From NCBI GenBank assembly GCA_003213955.1, contig QCMG01000013.1, positions 1 through 41,291 on the forward strand: DNA of 41,291 nucleotides. Reading direction: 5' to 3'. The translations under genes were made by a program, and so were the position numbers. Below the pieces are notes generated by a model that was not told the DNA's origin, made no database searches, and saw only the letters and a list, made by a program, of their open reading frames with translations. Positions 21,389 through 31,241 of the stretch are shown here, piece after piece. Source of the DNA: Prochlorococcus sp. AG-418-M08 (GTDB lineage Bacteria; Cyanobacteriota; Cyanobacteriia; PCC-6307; Cyanobiaceae). How positions within the stretch are numbered: position 1 is the stretch's first letter; each line of letters begins with the position of its first letter.

Positions 21389-22303
21389 TTAGAATTTAAT
21401 TACATACATAAGAGCATAGTTTTTAACACGAACTTCCGTTCCACCATCATTTTGTATTGAAATACCTGTTGTTGCACTTTGAATAATTGAACTATTTGTT
21501 CCTGTGGCATCATTTCTAAATGTTAATGCTCCAGAACTTCCTCCAAAGTTACCACCCCAATTACCAGCAGTATGATTGTGACCAGAATCATTTATTGAGT
21601 GATTGTGAGATTTGTTTTGATCTGATTGACTAGAAGCAAATGATCTTCCACTATCAACACCAGCACTATTATCCCAACCTCTTACAAATTGTCCTCGAAG
21701 ATCAGGAAGATTAAATGTTGAAGAACCATCTCCCACTCCCCATGTTGTTGATATTGCACTAAATAAACTTGCATAAGTTGATCTGCTGACAGCAGCACCA
21801 TTGCACTCTAAATAACCTGTTGGAACTGTAGAAGTCGCAAAACTAAATACTGACCCTGCTGGAACTCCAGCAGCAATTTCTCCCCATGCAGATCCGTTAT
21901 AACCTTCAAATTGCGTAATCGTAGTGTTGAATCTTATATCTCCAGTAGCAGGGGTTGGTCGTTGTGCAGTAGTTCCTGTCGGTAACTGTAAAGAACCAGT
22001 ACCAGACATTACAATATCGCCACCAGAAGTTACAGTTCCAGAAAATGTAGGAGATGCTTTTGTTGCAAGTCCTAGATTATTTGCATCTGTTAAATCTCCT
22101 AGTGTTAACCAACCATTATTAGCAGAATTTCTTATTTTTAATAAATTATTAGCAGTATCAGCCCAGATTTTATAAGCAACAGTAGTAGAAGGTGCAGAAG
22201 AACCACTATTAGATGATTGAATATCTCCAAGACAAACATTCAAATCTGCTCTAAAACTACTGCCTACAGCATTGGCTATGTCAAAATCGTGACCATTACT
22301 CAT
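21389..22303 (-). CDS. Tail collar-domain fibre protein
   Basis: A 304-residue protein. N-terminus NGHDFDIANAVGSSFRADLN, a capsule-attachment-like region found at the start of many phage fibres. In the C-terminal half: GSVFSFATSTVPTGYLECNG, SAISTTWGVGDGSSTFNLPD, LRGQFVRGWD, and the HNHSIN...HNH boxes near about 237-246, the signature of the phage tail collar domain (PF07484) with a metal-coordinating HxH tip as in T4 short fibres. Likely a receptor-binding or baseplate-proximal fibre. It directly follows the J-like gene. Confidence 0.85.
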   Translation of the reverse strand: MSNGHDFDIANAVGSSFRADLNVCLGDIQSSNSGSSAPSTTVAYKIWADTANNLLKIRNSANNGWLTLGDLTDANNLGLATKASPTFSGTVTSGGDIVMSGTGSLQLPTGTTAQRPTPATGDIRFNTTITQFEGYNGSAWGEIAAGVPAGSVFSFATSTVPTGYLECNGAAVSRSTYASLFSAISTTWGVGDGSSTFNLPDLRGQFVRGWDNSAGVDSGRSFASSQSDQNKSHNHSINDSGHNHTAGNWGGNFGGSSGALTFRNDATGTNSSIIQSATTGISIQNDGGTEVRVKNYALMYVIKF

Positions 22304-25300
22304 TTATGTGACCTCCTTTCCAAAACCTGATGCAGCCCATACAAAGGATCTTGCAACTGCGGAACTACCATTTTTAAACGTCACTTGAAATCCTGTCCTA
22401 CTTATATTAGCAAGTTCAAAGAAATCACCTGTTTGTTGAGTTGTTGGAGTCACTACTACAGTTGGTGCTTGTTTAAATGTTTTTGTGAAAGTTACAGTAT
22501 ATTGTGACGATCCAGTAGTAACTGGAGTCGAGATAGATTCTGTCCTTCCTTGTAATTCTAGTGTAGCTCCTAATTCAGTTACAGCTATATTTTGGTTTGT
22601 GTCACTACTTGTTAATATTGCCTTAAATTGAAATCCTCTACCAGTTATCAATACGTTACTAAATTCTTTGTAATCACTCCAAGTAGGAGATCCTGATGGG
22701 TTGTCGTTAGTTGACCTTACATAGACAGCAGCATTACATTTTGTAGCTTCTGTCAGCCCACCAACAGCATCAATATATCCCCAAGTATCAATTAAATCAG
22801 TTCTAGAGTCCCATAAACTATTTAAAACAAAATTACTTGCTTTTAAAATTTTTCTTAAGTTAACATCATAAACTTCTGTTAAATCTATAGAGTTAGCAAA
22901 AATATATTCTCCTGATGTTGCGGTTGCATTACTGGTAACTGTGAGTTTTAGAGCATCTATAGAAGCATCATAAATTGTATCGGTTTTAGACCCTGTAAAG
23001 TTTGCAGTATGTTCATCAACACTTCCTACAACAAGTCTTTCTGATGGTGCAGGGAGGTTAGTTGTAACTCTTGTATTGTTCCAATCGCTATCACTAGAAC
23101 CAGGTGCAGGACTTTCTCTACCACCATCATCTTCAAACTTGATTAAATAAGTACCAGAAAGTAAAGGAACTATTTTTTGTGTCTGGTTTCCAGCAGCAGC
23201 TACCACAATTTCCTGTGAATCTTTCCATTGTGCTCCTGTTGTAAGAGAAGAATGTCTGATAAGAGTCTTTCCTCCTAACAACACATCAAGTTCTGTGGCA
23301 CGATTCCAACTTAATATTGCACTTGATTCATCTATGGGTAATAAGCTGACACCACTTACATTAGTTGGCAAAGCAGTTTTTCCTGCTGCTACAAAAGGAT
23401 TTAATGAGTTGGGTAGTGTTGATCTTAGACCAGAAGCACTAACGCTATAAACTTCAATCGTGTAATTACCAGCAATCGTATCTAATATTTCATAACTCTT
23501 AGCACCTTCAACAGAACGAGAAGTATAGTTACCCTGCTCATATCTCCATCTGACATAAACATTATCAGTAGAGGTAGTCCAACTTACAATAATTTTTACT
23601 CTTGCAATACCAGTATTTTCATAAATAACTTCTTCTGCTGTAATGCCAGTTGGAGAAGCAGGAGGTATATCTAAATTAGTAATGTCTCTTGTTGTAAGAG
23701 CAATTCCGCTTTCAATATGATTATATTTTCCAGAATTATATTGACTTGCTGTAATAACATTATTAGTTCTGTTTTCTTCGCTGATGGTTAAAACTCTCCA
23801 AGTAGATGTAAGTATGTCTGTTGTCTGATAAATCCAAACACTATTGACATTAGGAGCAGAAGTAAAAGCACTTGATACTGTTATGACATCTCCTGATATA
23901 CCGCTTACAGGTTTATTTTCTACTGACCCATCAGAAAGAACAACGGATAAAGTCGAACCAACAGAAAAAGATAATCCATTTGAATCATCTACAGTTATAT
24001 CAGTAGTTGTAGCAGCACTTATCCGACCACCTCTACGTTCTCCTGATCTTACAGGATCAGCTATTTCTATGATTTGTCCAGGTCTGACAATAACTCCTGC
24101 ATCTATTGAAGTAGAAAATGTAACCACTTCTCTTTCCACATTTTCCATGTAGAGCAACCATTTTGCCAAACGATTCGCTTGCCCTCTACTCGTACAGGCA
24201 AAGGCATCTATATTCTTTACAACACTTCCATATCTAGCTTGGTTTGCAGTATCTATAACTTCTTCATAATTAACATCTCTAAGTTCTAAATCCAAATATT
24301 TAGCAACTACAACTGTAGGTCTAGTTCTTTGAGATGTATTTTGGTAAGTAAAACCTGGTGGCATTACATTAGCTAAAGTAAACAAATAACTGGAATCTTT
24401 TGGAGAATCCTGTGTAATAGTCAAACTACCAGTTTCGTAATATGGCATAGCTCTAAAGACAGAACACATCTGATTTATTACGTTATAAGCCTCCTGTTGA
24501 TTTTGGATCGCTACATTACAACTAAATCTAGGTTCTGTTGTGCCAGCACCAGTACCATCATCTACCTGTGCAGAACAATAAACTGATGCTGCATAAAAAC
24601 TAAACTTATCTAAACCTGATTCCTGTAAATGATCTCCCAGCCCGTACCTAGAGCTACTGAGCAAATCGTATAAGCACCAAGCAGGATCATTTGTATATTG
24701 AGCAGCACCAAGCGTTCCATTAAATACTCCTGCATAAGATAAGCTGCCATCAGAATTAACAGTAGCGTTATGAGGAATTTTTACTTTTATACCTTTTACT
24801 AAATATTTTCTAGTAGGAATAGATGTAAATTGTTCAGCATCAACTTTTAATCCTACTAATGCACTATTCGCATAAGTTCTTTGGTCATATTTAATTTCTA
24901 CATAACTGTTAAATTGAATTTCATTAGCTAATTTACTGGAAGCACTATCAGCAGTAATTCTGGTAACTTTAATATTGACAGGAAAAGCACCATCTAAATT
25001 TATTAAATAATCTCTTTGGTAAACATCAGGAGTTCTACCCGTGATAGTTCCTGCATTACCAGAAACAACAGTTGAATATGACCCACCACTATACTGAACA
25101 GCTATCTGTAACTCAACTTTTGTGCCAAAAATATCTCCTTTATCACTTAAAGATTGTAAAGCTGGAACAGTAATAGTTACTGAAACTGCATCAACATCTG
25201 AATCAGTAATCTGAACAACTTTAGGTGTTGCCTGTGGAACTGTAGAAAATCCTGTGGCTTTTGTAGTTTCTACATTTTTTGTTATTGGAATATTAGTTTG

Positions 25301-25555
25301 ACTAGAAGTACCAGTTCTAGCTTCAAAAGTTACATCTTTAAAATTAAAAGTACCATCAGTAGCCTGTAAGGGTGTGTTGTTTAAAAATATAGACTTTGCA
25401 CCATCTACTAATCCCTCTATTTCTCCTTCGCCAATTAAATCTAATACTTTAGCAAATTGTTTAGAATCTAAATTATCTTTAGCTTCGGTAGGAGTACCAC
25501 CGCCTCCTCCGCCACCTTTTCCTCCTCCGCCACCAGAACCTATAACTTTACTCAT
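22304..25555 (-). CDS. Tip attachment protein J-like
   Basis: A 1083-residue protein in the J position of lambda-like tails. The N-terminus has a Gly-rich stretch (residues about 7-21) then FAKVLDLIGEGEIEGLVDGA, the conserved start of central tail fibre proteins. The middle (about 355-500) holds the Phage-tail_3 type core (QEAYNVINQMCSVFRAMPYY; TSRGQANRLAKWLLYMENVE). One or two fibronectin type III-like domains follow (about 640-790), then a C-terminal beta region. J-type proteins form the tail tip and contact the receptor. Neighbours I- and K-like genes support the call. Confidence 0.85.
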   Translation of the reverse strand: MSKVIGSGGGGGKGGGGGGGTPTEAKDNLDSKQFAKVLDLIGEGEIEGLVDGAKSIFLNNTPLQATDGTFNFKDVTFEARTGTSSQTNIPITKNVETTKATGFSTVPQATPKVVQITDSDVDAVSVTITVPALQSLSDKGDIFGTKVELQIAVQYSGGSYSTVVSGNAGTITGRTPDVYQRDYLINLDGAFPVNIKVTRITADSASSKLANEIQFNSYVEIKYDQRTYANSALVGLKVDAEQFTSIPTRKYLVKGIKVKIPHNATVNSDGSLSYAGVFNGTLGAAQYTNDPAWCLYDLLSSSRYGLGDHLQESGLDKFSFYAASVYCSAQVDDGTGAGTTEPRFSCNVAIQNQQEAYNVINQMCSVFRAMPYYETGSLTITQDSPKDSSYLFTLANVMPPGFTYQNTSQRTRPTVVVAKYLDLELRDVNYEEVIDTANQARYGSVVKNIDAFACTSRGQANRLAKWLLYMENVEREVVTFSTSIDAGVIVRPGQIIEIADPVRSGERRGGRISAATTTDITVDDSNGLSFSVGSTLSVVLSDGSVENKPVSGISGDVITVSSAFTSAPNVNSVWIYQTTDILTSTWRVLTISEENRTNNVITASQYNSGKYNHIESGIALTTRDITNLDIPPASPTGITAEEVIYENTGIARVKIIVSWTTSTDNVYVRWRYEQGNYTSRSVEGAKSYEILDTIAGNYTIEVYSVSASGLRSTLPNSLNPFVAAGKTALPTNVSGVSLLPIDESSAILSWNRATELDVLLGGKTLIRHSSLTTGAQWKDSQEIVVAAAGNQTQKIVPLLSGTYLIKFEDDGGRESPAPGSSDSDWNNTRVTTNLPAPSERLVVGSVDEHTANFTGSKTDTIYDASIDALKLTVTSNATATSGEYIFANSIDLTEVYDVNLRKILKASNFVLNSLWDSRTDLIDTWGYIDAVGGLTEATKCNAAVYVRSTNDNPSGSPTWSDYKEFSNVLITGRGFQFKAILTSSDTNQNIAVTELGATLELQGRTESISTPVTTGSSQYTVTFTKTFKQAPTVVVTPTTQQTGDFFELANISRTGFQVTFKNGSSAVARSFVWAASGFGKEVT

Positions 25556-26175
25556 ACTTCCACCTGTGCAGTTTCAATACCAGCAGATATTACTACTGAT
25601 CCAGTTAAAACTTCGCCATAAATAACAGGAACAGCTACACCAGCACGACTTGTATTTTGTATGCCACTAAAATTAAATGAATTTCTAGGATCTTGTTCTC
25701 TTTCCGAGACAGTAGGAACAGGAGTAAGCATGGTAGCAATTCCTTGCAATACTAAAGAAGCCCCAACATATACAGCAGCTTGAGCAGCAACAGCACCATA
25801 AGATCCTACGCCAGCAATAGTACCTGTTTGAAATGTTAAACCACTAGCTCCAAGACTTGCACCACCTGTTAAAAAAGCAGCACCAATTAACGCTGCTCCA
25901 AATAATACCCTACCTAAACCCCTGCCACCTTCTCCTCCAACTACAGGAATAATCTTTATATCCTCCTGTCCATTTGGATAATGCAATTCTTTTTCTTCTA
26001 ACTCCCAATCATTAATGGCAACTTTATAGTATCTATCTGCCATGTGTTTTTCTAACTGTGGAAAGTTAACCATTAAAAATCTTATTGCCTGTGCAGCATT
26101 ATGTACTTCAGCTTCAAAAGTCTTTTGACCCAGAAACTTTGCTAGTTCTCCGTATAGCTTAATTTTACGCAGCAT
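25552..26175 (-). CDS. Tail assembly protein I-like
   Basis: A 207-residue protein. N-terminal ubiquitin-like region ([20 protein letters not shown], then [13 protein letters not shown]), a Gly-rich hydrophobic hinge (about 87-145) and a C-terminal segment with [20 protein letters not shown], exactly the lambda tail assembly protein I pattern. It is needed for tail tip assembly in lambda. Overlaps the K-like gene by 11 bases and the J-like gene by 4. Confidence 0.82.
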   Translation of the reverse strand: MLRKIKLYGELAKFLGQKTFEAEVHNAAQAIRFLMVNFPQLEKHMADRYYKVAINDWELEEKELHYPNGQEDIKIIPVVGGEGGRGLGRVLFGAALIGAAFLTGGASLGASGLTFQTGTIAGVGSYGAVAAQAAVYVGASLVLQGIATMLTPVPTVSEREQDPRNSFNFSGIQNTSRAGVAVPVIYGEVLTGSVVISAGIETAQVEV

Positions 26176-26866
26176 AACGAATCCTTTTACCTATACATTT
26201 TAACAGCCATTCATCTAATAGATCACGACTTGATAACCTATTTTGTAAATGATGTAAAACTGTTTGCTGTCCTAAGTAAACACCAATATGATTTAATCCG
26301 CTACTACCTATTGACATTAATAATAAATCTCCATACCTTAAATCTTCTGTTGGTAACAATTCTCTAAATCCTGTTTTTGCAAAACAATCAGCAAACATTG
26401 GATTTTTTATAAATTCTTCTGATGATTTTGGTCTAATCCAATCTATAAGTTCTATTCCTAGTTCTTCTTTATACCAATCTCTACATAAACTCCAACAATC
26501 AGTAACACCCCAGACCCATTTCCTACCAATTATAGGAGCTTTATAACCGCAAGGTTCGCAATAACCCCATTGTTTTAAATTAGGTTGAACAATCCACCAT
26601 TTTAAATCTGACTTTTCACACGCTACTCTATCTGCTTCACTTGGATTAGGACTTGTAACAGGATGACTATGGACAACAGCAACTATCTCTCCTTGATCTT
26701 CCGCTTCTACCCAACAATCTGCATCAATAATGAATTGATCTGTGGGTTCAAAAGCTAAATTTTTACAAGGAAAATATACTTCTTTACCTTTTTTAACTAA
26801 CAAAAGACCACAAGACTCTCTTGGATCTTCTTGTACTGCGTGTTCAAGTGCATCATCTTGCCACAT
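26165..26866 (-). CDS. Tail tip K-like protein: JAMM + NlpC/P60
   Basis: A 233-residue fusion, as in lambda K. Residues about 1-115: JAB/MPN domain with the JAMM metal site: E17 (PRESCG), H66-S-H68-P and S76...D79 ([17 protein letters not shown]). Residues about 116-233: NlpC/P60 peptidase with catalytic Cys C124 (TDCWSL) and His H193 (LNHIGVYLG). Together these fit a tail-tip hydrolase cutting isopeptide or peptidoglycan stem-peptide bonds during entry. It is the only peptidoglycan hydrolase recognised in the window. Confidence 0.85.
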   Translation of the reverse strand: MWQDDALEHAVQEDPRESCGLLLVKKGKEVYFPCKNLAFEPTDQFIIDADCWVEAEDQGEIVAVVHSHPVTSPNPSEADRVACEKSDLKWWIVQPNLKQWGYCEPCGYKAPIIGRKWVWGVTDCWSLCRDWYKEELGIELIDWIRPKSSEEFIKNPMFADCFAKTGFRELLPTEDLRYGDLLLMSIGSSGLNHIGVYLGQQTVLHHLQNRLSSRDLLDEWLLKCIGKRIRYAA

Positions 26867-27492
26867 TATGAGAAAAACGTACCAATGCCAGGGAAGTCTG
26901 CTGGTAATACTTGTCTTTTTGGTAATCTAACACCATCTATATCATAAGTAGCAGCTAATTCAAATTCAATTATGTCTCTATTTTCTGTAGATTTTCGATC
27001 AATTATAAAAATTTGCTCATCAAAAGTGGCAGTAGGATCTGGAGTACCAAATGGATTTATACCTTGATCCATGTCTATTGCAAAACCATCTTCTAATAAT
27101 AAGTTTGAACCATTTTCTAAAAGAATTTGACCACCTGTAAAGTTTGCATTATCAACATATCTAGCTAAAGTTCTTACTCTTGTAACTTTTGCTCCTTCTA
27201 ATCCTTGAGGAAGTGTAAGTAATATTGTTGTAAAAGTTCCTAAAATATTAGATATTCTTAATCTTGGTCTAGGAGTTTGTTTGCCATTAAATTCAAAGCC
27301 TTCAGCTTCTATCGGCATTTTTGTATATTCAATATTATTAAAGATTAAATTATTATTTCCATTAGTATTCGTTCCATTATGAAAATAATACTTTGTATTA
27401 GATCCATGAATAGCGGTAATTAATTCAAGCTGAAAAAGCTCAACAATACTACTAGGATTTATTTTCTGTAGTTCTGATACAGGAGTAGTCAT
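26866..27492 (-). CDS. Minor tail protein L-like, lacking C-terminal cysteines
   Basis: A 208-residue protein of the lambda L family: [58 protein letters not shown], and an [19 protein letters not shown] ending. Typical members continue with four cysteines that bind an iron-sulphur cluster; this one ends at [12 protein letters not shown] and contains no Cys. It may fold without the cluster. The position between M-like and K-like genes supports identity. Confidence 0.8.
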   Translation of the reverse strand: MTTPVSELQKINPSSIVELFQLELITAIHGSNTKYYFHNGTNTNGNNNLIFNNIEYTKMPIEAEGFEFNGKQTPRPRLRISNILGTFTTILLTLPQGLEGAKVTRVRTLARYVDNANFTGGQILLENGSNLLLEDGFAIDMDQGINPFGTPDPTATFDEQIFIIDRKSTENRDIIEFELAATYDIDGVRLPKRQVLPADFPGIGTFFS

Positions 27493-27833
27493 TAAGGTTC
27501 AAATACTTGTTGGAACGTCATGTTTAAACTTGCTCTGTTTACAAAAGGTATTCTTTTTGTCCATTGAAGGCATATCCATTTATAAGCAACAGCACTACCA
27601 GGAGGTTGCCAATCAAAAGAAGCACCATCATCTGATCTCGCTTCAAGGAAGGTTTCTATCGTATCAGATTCGCTTTCGCTAACATCAAAAGTTAAAGACC
27701 AAACATAGGGTCTTGTATTCAATCCAAACTTAATTCTATGCTGGTAGCCATCATTAAATTGCGTGGCTCGTATTTGTGAAGATGTTGTTTTTTGAGCATT
27801 ATACGAAGGATTTATAGAAGGAAAAGTAGCCAT
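27492..27833 (-). CDS. Minor tail protein M-like
   Basis: A 113-residue protein with TFPSINPSYNAQKTTSSQIR, FNDGYQHRIKFGLNTRPYVW, and a GASFDWQPPGSAVAYKWICL end, the lambda M pattern (PF05939). M-like proteins form part of the tail tip. One-base overlaps with both the tape measure and L-like genes. Confidence 0.85.
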   Translation of the reverse strand: MATFPSINPSYNAQKTTSSQIRATQFNDGYQHRIKFGLNTRPYVWSLTFDVSESESDTIETFLEARSDDGASFDWQPPGSAVAYKWICLQWTKRIPFVNRASLNMTFQQVFEP

Positions 27834-30217
27834 TATCCTAGTAAACCTCCTGGTCTTTTCTGTTTAACTAATTCTGATTGTATAGCAACAGAAATTAATT
27901 GACCAAGTTCTCTACCCTGTTGTTCATCTCCTTCAACAGAAGAACCAGAAGCATCTACGTTTACTACGATATTTGTTGAACCGCCAAGCATTTCGTTAGG
28001 TGTAATCATTCCTGATACTCCTGGGCTAAACATTTCTGGACCACGTTCTCCAACAATATAACTACCTCCTGCCATTACAGGACCACCATTTGCTCTTACT
28101 CCAACTGTCCTATCAGTAAATCGACTTGGAGTTTTTACATCATATAAACTTTGTCCTTTTTTAACTCCATAAGGATTCGGTATAAATATATTGCTTAATA
28201 AACCCAGTAAACCTTGTTGTAACTGATTAGCCATCATTTTTGCAGCAGTATCTAAGAAATGATCTGCAATACGATTCAGCATATTTCTAAACGCATCTGA
28301 TACAGACATTGTTCCTTTTATAATTCCCTTAAATGACTCTTCAAATGAATTTGCCATTGTTTCTGATAACGTCATAACCATGTATATTGGATTTGCTAAT
28401 TTTTTCATTTCATCTTGTAAATCTTTTACTTTATCTTCAATAGCAGAAAAAGCTAAAGCTCCTGATTGTCCAAATTTGCCTTGAGCTTCATTAACAAGAC
28501 CAAGCATTTGTCTTATTTGTTCTAACGCTTCTTTAAAATCTTTCATTCTCTGATTTCTGCCTTCCTCAAATTCTTTTTGTAGTTTATTTGCTCTATTTTC
28601 TCCATATCTTGATGGATCGCCACCCCCTCTAAATAACAACTCTTCAGCAAGATCTCTAGCTCTATCTCTAAATTTTATTTGTTTTGCTTGAGCTACAGCA
28701 ATATCATTTTCTGCTTTTGCTCTAGCCTCTGCTAACGCTAATTCAATAGTTGCACTATCAGTAATTAAATTTTGATTTAATAATTGTGTAGCAACTTCAT
28801 TGCCTATTTTTGTTCTAGCTTCAAAAATTTGATTAGCTAATTGAGCCTGTCTATTTGCACTAGCTACACTATCAAAAGCTCCAGCATCAGCACCAAAAAT
28901 TTCTGTTAAAGATTTAGCAATACTTCCAGAACCAAATTGTGCAAAAGCTCCTAATACACCAAACGCTTCTTCTTTTGTTATTCTTAAGCGTTTTGCAACT
29001 GCGTCTATATCTTCTGAAGTAAGTTGAGCACTACCACCTACATCTGAAAAACGAACATTTAGAACAGCTAATGATTGATTAAATTTATCATTTTTATCAA
29101 TAGCAGAACCTATTGCAGTACCAAGAATAGATAATGCAAAACCAAATTGACCACCTATAGCTCCACCAGCAAGTCCACCAAGTCCACCACCAACTGCTGC
29201 TGCTCCTGTCTGTCCAAACAATAAAGGAAACGCACCACCAATAATTGCACTACTAGCTGTGCTTCCCAATCTTCTTCTTCTTGCAGTTCTAGCAGCTAAC
29301 GCTTCACTTTCAGCAAGTTTTCGTGTTGCTTGTGCTTCTTTAATTTTTAACCTTACATTGTCTCTACCTATCTTTCTTGATTGATTTCTTTGTTTAACTT
29401 GATCTTTTAAATTTTTAGCACTTCGTTTCTCCATTTTTTCTAAAGCTGCACTTAAATCTTTTCTCTCTTGCAGACCTTTATTTAATCTTTTTTCAATATT
29501 TACACTTTTATTTTTTGCTTTTATATCTCTTTCTGTCATTTCTGCTAATTTACTTGTTAAAGCAAATCTTTCTTTTATTATTCTTTCTGACCTGCCCTCA
29601 ATACTTACACTCTGACCAAATAAACTCCTTCCAGGCTCTATTGATGACCTCGGTGGTAGTGGAGATCTAGGAGGTAATGGAGAAGATAAAGCAATATCTG
29701 ATCTAGGAGGTAATCTTGAAAATAAATTAGAAGAAACTGCTTGTCCAGGTCCAATCGGACCGCTATAAGCAGTTGCACCTCTAATTGATCTACTAAAAGC
29801 AGCAAAAGAATTACCAGCAGCAGGATTTAATGGCTGTACTGGTCTGCGTTGTCTTAATTGCTGATTTCTTCTTATAGATTTTTCAGTAGGAGACATTTTA
29901 GTTCCTATTTTTAATAATTGATTACCTTTTTCTAACTCTTTATTTAATTGTTTTTGTGCAGCAACCAGTTCTTTTGCAGCTTTTTTTTGATTAGATGTAC
30001 CTATAGCAGCTTCATTAAAATTTTTTTTTGCTTCACTTACAGCTTTACTTAAACTATTAAAACTTCTAACTACTAAATCATTATTTTTACCTAATAACTT
30101 CATATTTATAGCTACTACCTTACTTATCTCTTCTGTCTCTTTTATTTTTTTATTAAATGCCTTTAACCTCTCCGCACCTTTTAAAGCAACAGCAATATCA
30201 ATATTATAATTAGCCAC
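27833..30217 (-). CDS. Tail tape measure protein
   Basis: A 794-residue protein. The N-terminal third is coiled-coil-rich and basic (NYNIDIAVALKGAERLKAFN). A hydrophobic Gly/Ala stretch (about 316-370) has GGALGGLAGGAIGG-type composition as in the membrane-inserting part of tape measures. Later helices are charged, and the C-terminus has GGPVMAGGSYIVGERGPEMF, diagnostic of tape measure C-termini. By the rule of about 0.15 nm per residue, a tail of about 120 nm is expected. The preceding tail chaperone overlap supports the call. Confidence 0.88.
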   Translation of the reverse strand: MANYNIDIAVALKGAERLKAFNKKIKETEEISKVVAINMKLLGKNNDLVVRSFNSLSKAVSEAKKNFNEAAIGTSNQKKAAKELVAAQKQLNKELEKGNQLLKIGTKMSPTEKSIRRNQQLRQRRPVQPLNPAAGNSFAAFSRSIRGATAYSGPIGPGQAVSSNLFSRLPPRSDIALSSPLPPRSPLPPRSSIEPGRSLFGQSVSIEGRSERIIKERFALTSKLAEMTERDIKAKNKSVNIEKRLNKGLQERKDLSAALEKMEKRSAKNLKDQVKQRNQSRKIGRDNVRLKIKEAQATRKLAESEALAARTARRRRLGSTASSAIIGGAFPLLFGQTGAAAVGGGLGGLAGGAIGGQFGFALSILGTAIGSAIDKNDKFNQSLAVLNVRFSDVGGSAQLTSEDIDAVAKRLRITKEEAFGVLGAFAQFGSGSIAKSLTEIFGADAGAFDSVASANRQAQLANQIFEARTKIGNEVATQLLNQNLITDSATIELALAEARAKAENDIAVAQAKQIKFRDRARDLAEELLFRGGGDPSRYGENRANKLQKEFEEGRNQRMKDFKEALEQIRQMLGLVNEAQGKFGQSGALAFSAIEDKVKDLQDEMKKLANPIYMVMTLSETMANSFEESFKGIIKGTMSVSDAFRNMLNRIADHFLDTAAKMMANQLQQGLLGLLSNIFIPNPYGVKKGQSLYDVKTPSRFTDRTVGVRANGGPVMAGGSYIVGERGPEMFSPGVSGMITPNEMLGGSTNIVVNVDASGSSVEGDEQQGRELGQLISVAIQSELVKQKRPGGLLG

Positions 30218-30248
30218 TTGCTATAAAAATTAAAACATTTTCTCTATA

Positions 30249-30440
30249 TTACCTCTTTTTACCTCTTAAAGCACTAGATCGTTGTGCTTGTTCTTTTTGT
30301 TTTTCATATTCTTCATGCTCAATCTCTGCATAAGCAGCCCAACCTATCATCTCTTCAACAGTAAGAGTCTGACATAACTCAGCCACAGTTTTATGTAATT
30401 CTTTTGCTAGAGAAAATAAAAACCGCCAATCTTTATTAGC
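30249..30440 (-). CDS. Tail chaperone T-like domain, reached by frameshift
   Basis: A 63-residue minus-strand frame (ANKDWRFLFSLAKELHKTVA, then TVEEMIGWAAYAEIEHEEYE) with no start codon of its own. It matches the T part of lambda-type G-GT tail assembly chaperones (…W-A-A-Y...E-x-E-E...). It must be expressed as a fusion to the G-like gene at 30436. Its frame contains a TAA just upstream, so the shift must happen within the two codons AAA AGC. The GT fusion probably recruits tail tube protein to the tape measure. Confidence 0.75.
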   Translation of the reverse strand, partial: ANKDWRFLFSLAKELHKTVAELCQTLTVEEMIGWAAYAEIEHEEYEKQKEQAQRSSALRGKKR

Positions 30441-30446
30441 TTTTTA
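30436..30446 (-). promoter_or_regulatory. Putative frameshift site of the G/T chaperone
   Basis: On the minus strand the sequence is TT-TAAAAAGC, zero-frame codons TTA AAA AGC TAA. The T frame needs a +1 (or -2) shift: Lys-tRNA on AAA can re-pair on the next AAA of the A5 run, followed by GCT. A canonical -1 heptamer TTTAAAA overlaps it, but the -1 frame ends after about 11 codons. Loss of one A by polymerase slippage, or a sequencing indel, would also fuse the frames. Confidence 0.6.
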
Positions 30447-30786
30447 AATCGGCTTTAGCCTGTTTTACCTCCTTATCAGCACCAGCATTAATCATTGCTA
30501 ATTGTATTTCCTCAAGAATAGTAAGTTCAACCTCTCTTCTAAGAGATGCTTTATCTCCATCTTGAAAGATTCTTTTACCATCTTCATCTAATGCTTTTTC
30601 AATCATCATCTGTAAAGCGTAATCATTAACATCATCTGATGCTTTTTTCTGTATTGCTTCTCTTTCTGCAATAGTTAAAGGATGCCAATAAACAGTAAGA
30701 ATAATCTCATCATCTTGTTTAATGTCATGTTTATAAAGTTGAGAGACTCCAAACTTGTTTTTTAAAAGATCAACTGCTCTAGTCAT
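30436..30786 (-). CDS. Tail assembly chaperone G-like protein
   Basis: A 116-residue protein, MTRAVDLLKNKFGVSQLYKH with EREAIQKKASDDVNDYALQM and a helical C-terminus. Position directly before the tape measure gene, acidic/helical composition and the overlap with a T-like frame fit lambda G. It ends LKS-stop; its last codons overlap the shift site. Confidence 0.75.
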   Translation of the reverse strand: MTRAVDLLKNKFGVSQLYKHDIKQDDEIILTVYWHPLTIAEREAIQKKASDDVNDYALQMMIEKALDEDGKRIFQDGDKASLRREVELTILEEIQLAMINAGADKEVKQAKADLKS

Positions 30787-30812
30787 GTTAATGTATAGCT
30801 ATTAACACTATA

Positions 30813-31241
30813 CTAGGCATTGGCAGTAAATTGACAAGATATTAAGCCTAAGAAATGTGAAGAATCATTTAATTCAATAGGAGCAGGACCAACAATATCT
30901 AATACTCTAGGATCACAACTAAACGTATCACTATAACTAGAATCATTAACAGAAGTAAGCCCATCAATAACAGCTTCTCCTATCGCAGAAAGAGTTGCAC
31001 TACCTTTTCCTCTAGGAACATAAATATTACATTGAATAACACCAGAATAAAAGTCTTGCGATGCTCCCTGTGTTTGTGTTGTTGCCTGTGCGAAATCAAC
31101 TGACATAATAATATATTTTTTAGTTTTGCCAGGAGTCTTATAAACCATGTTGTCATAAACCATTTCAACAGTATTATCTGCTGCTGCAACTGCATCTGTT
31201 ACTGCCTTTTCAAAAGCTGCTCTGGTGTTAACTAAAGTCAT
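30813..31241 (-). CDS. Tail terminator-like protein
   Basis: A 142-residue protein: VNTRAAFEKAVTDAVAAADN, a strand-rich centre (GVIQCNIYVPRGKGSATLSA) and a C-terminal FLGLISCQFTANA. This fits the DUF4128/gpU-type tail terminator fold, which caps the tail tube. It lies between head-tail joining genes and the tail chaperone, the normal place for this gene. Confidence 0.7.
   Translation of the reverse strand: MTLVNTRAAFEKAVTDAVAAADNTVEMVYDNMVYKTPGKTKKYIIMSVDFAQATTQTQGASQDFYSGVIQCNIYVPRGKGSATLSAIGEAVIDGLTSVNDSSYSDTFSCDPRVLDIVGPAPIELNDSSHFLGLISCQFTANA

Noticed and set aside
20932-21399. Long plus-strand frames inside the fibre genes (also near 19369, 21924, 18824, 17048)
   Set aside because: They lie opposite well-supported fibre genes and have Pro/Val-rich composition expected from the antisense of Gly/Thr-rich coding sequence.
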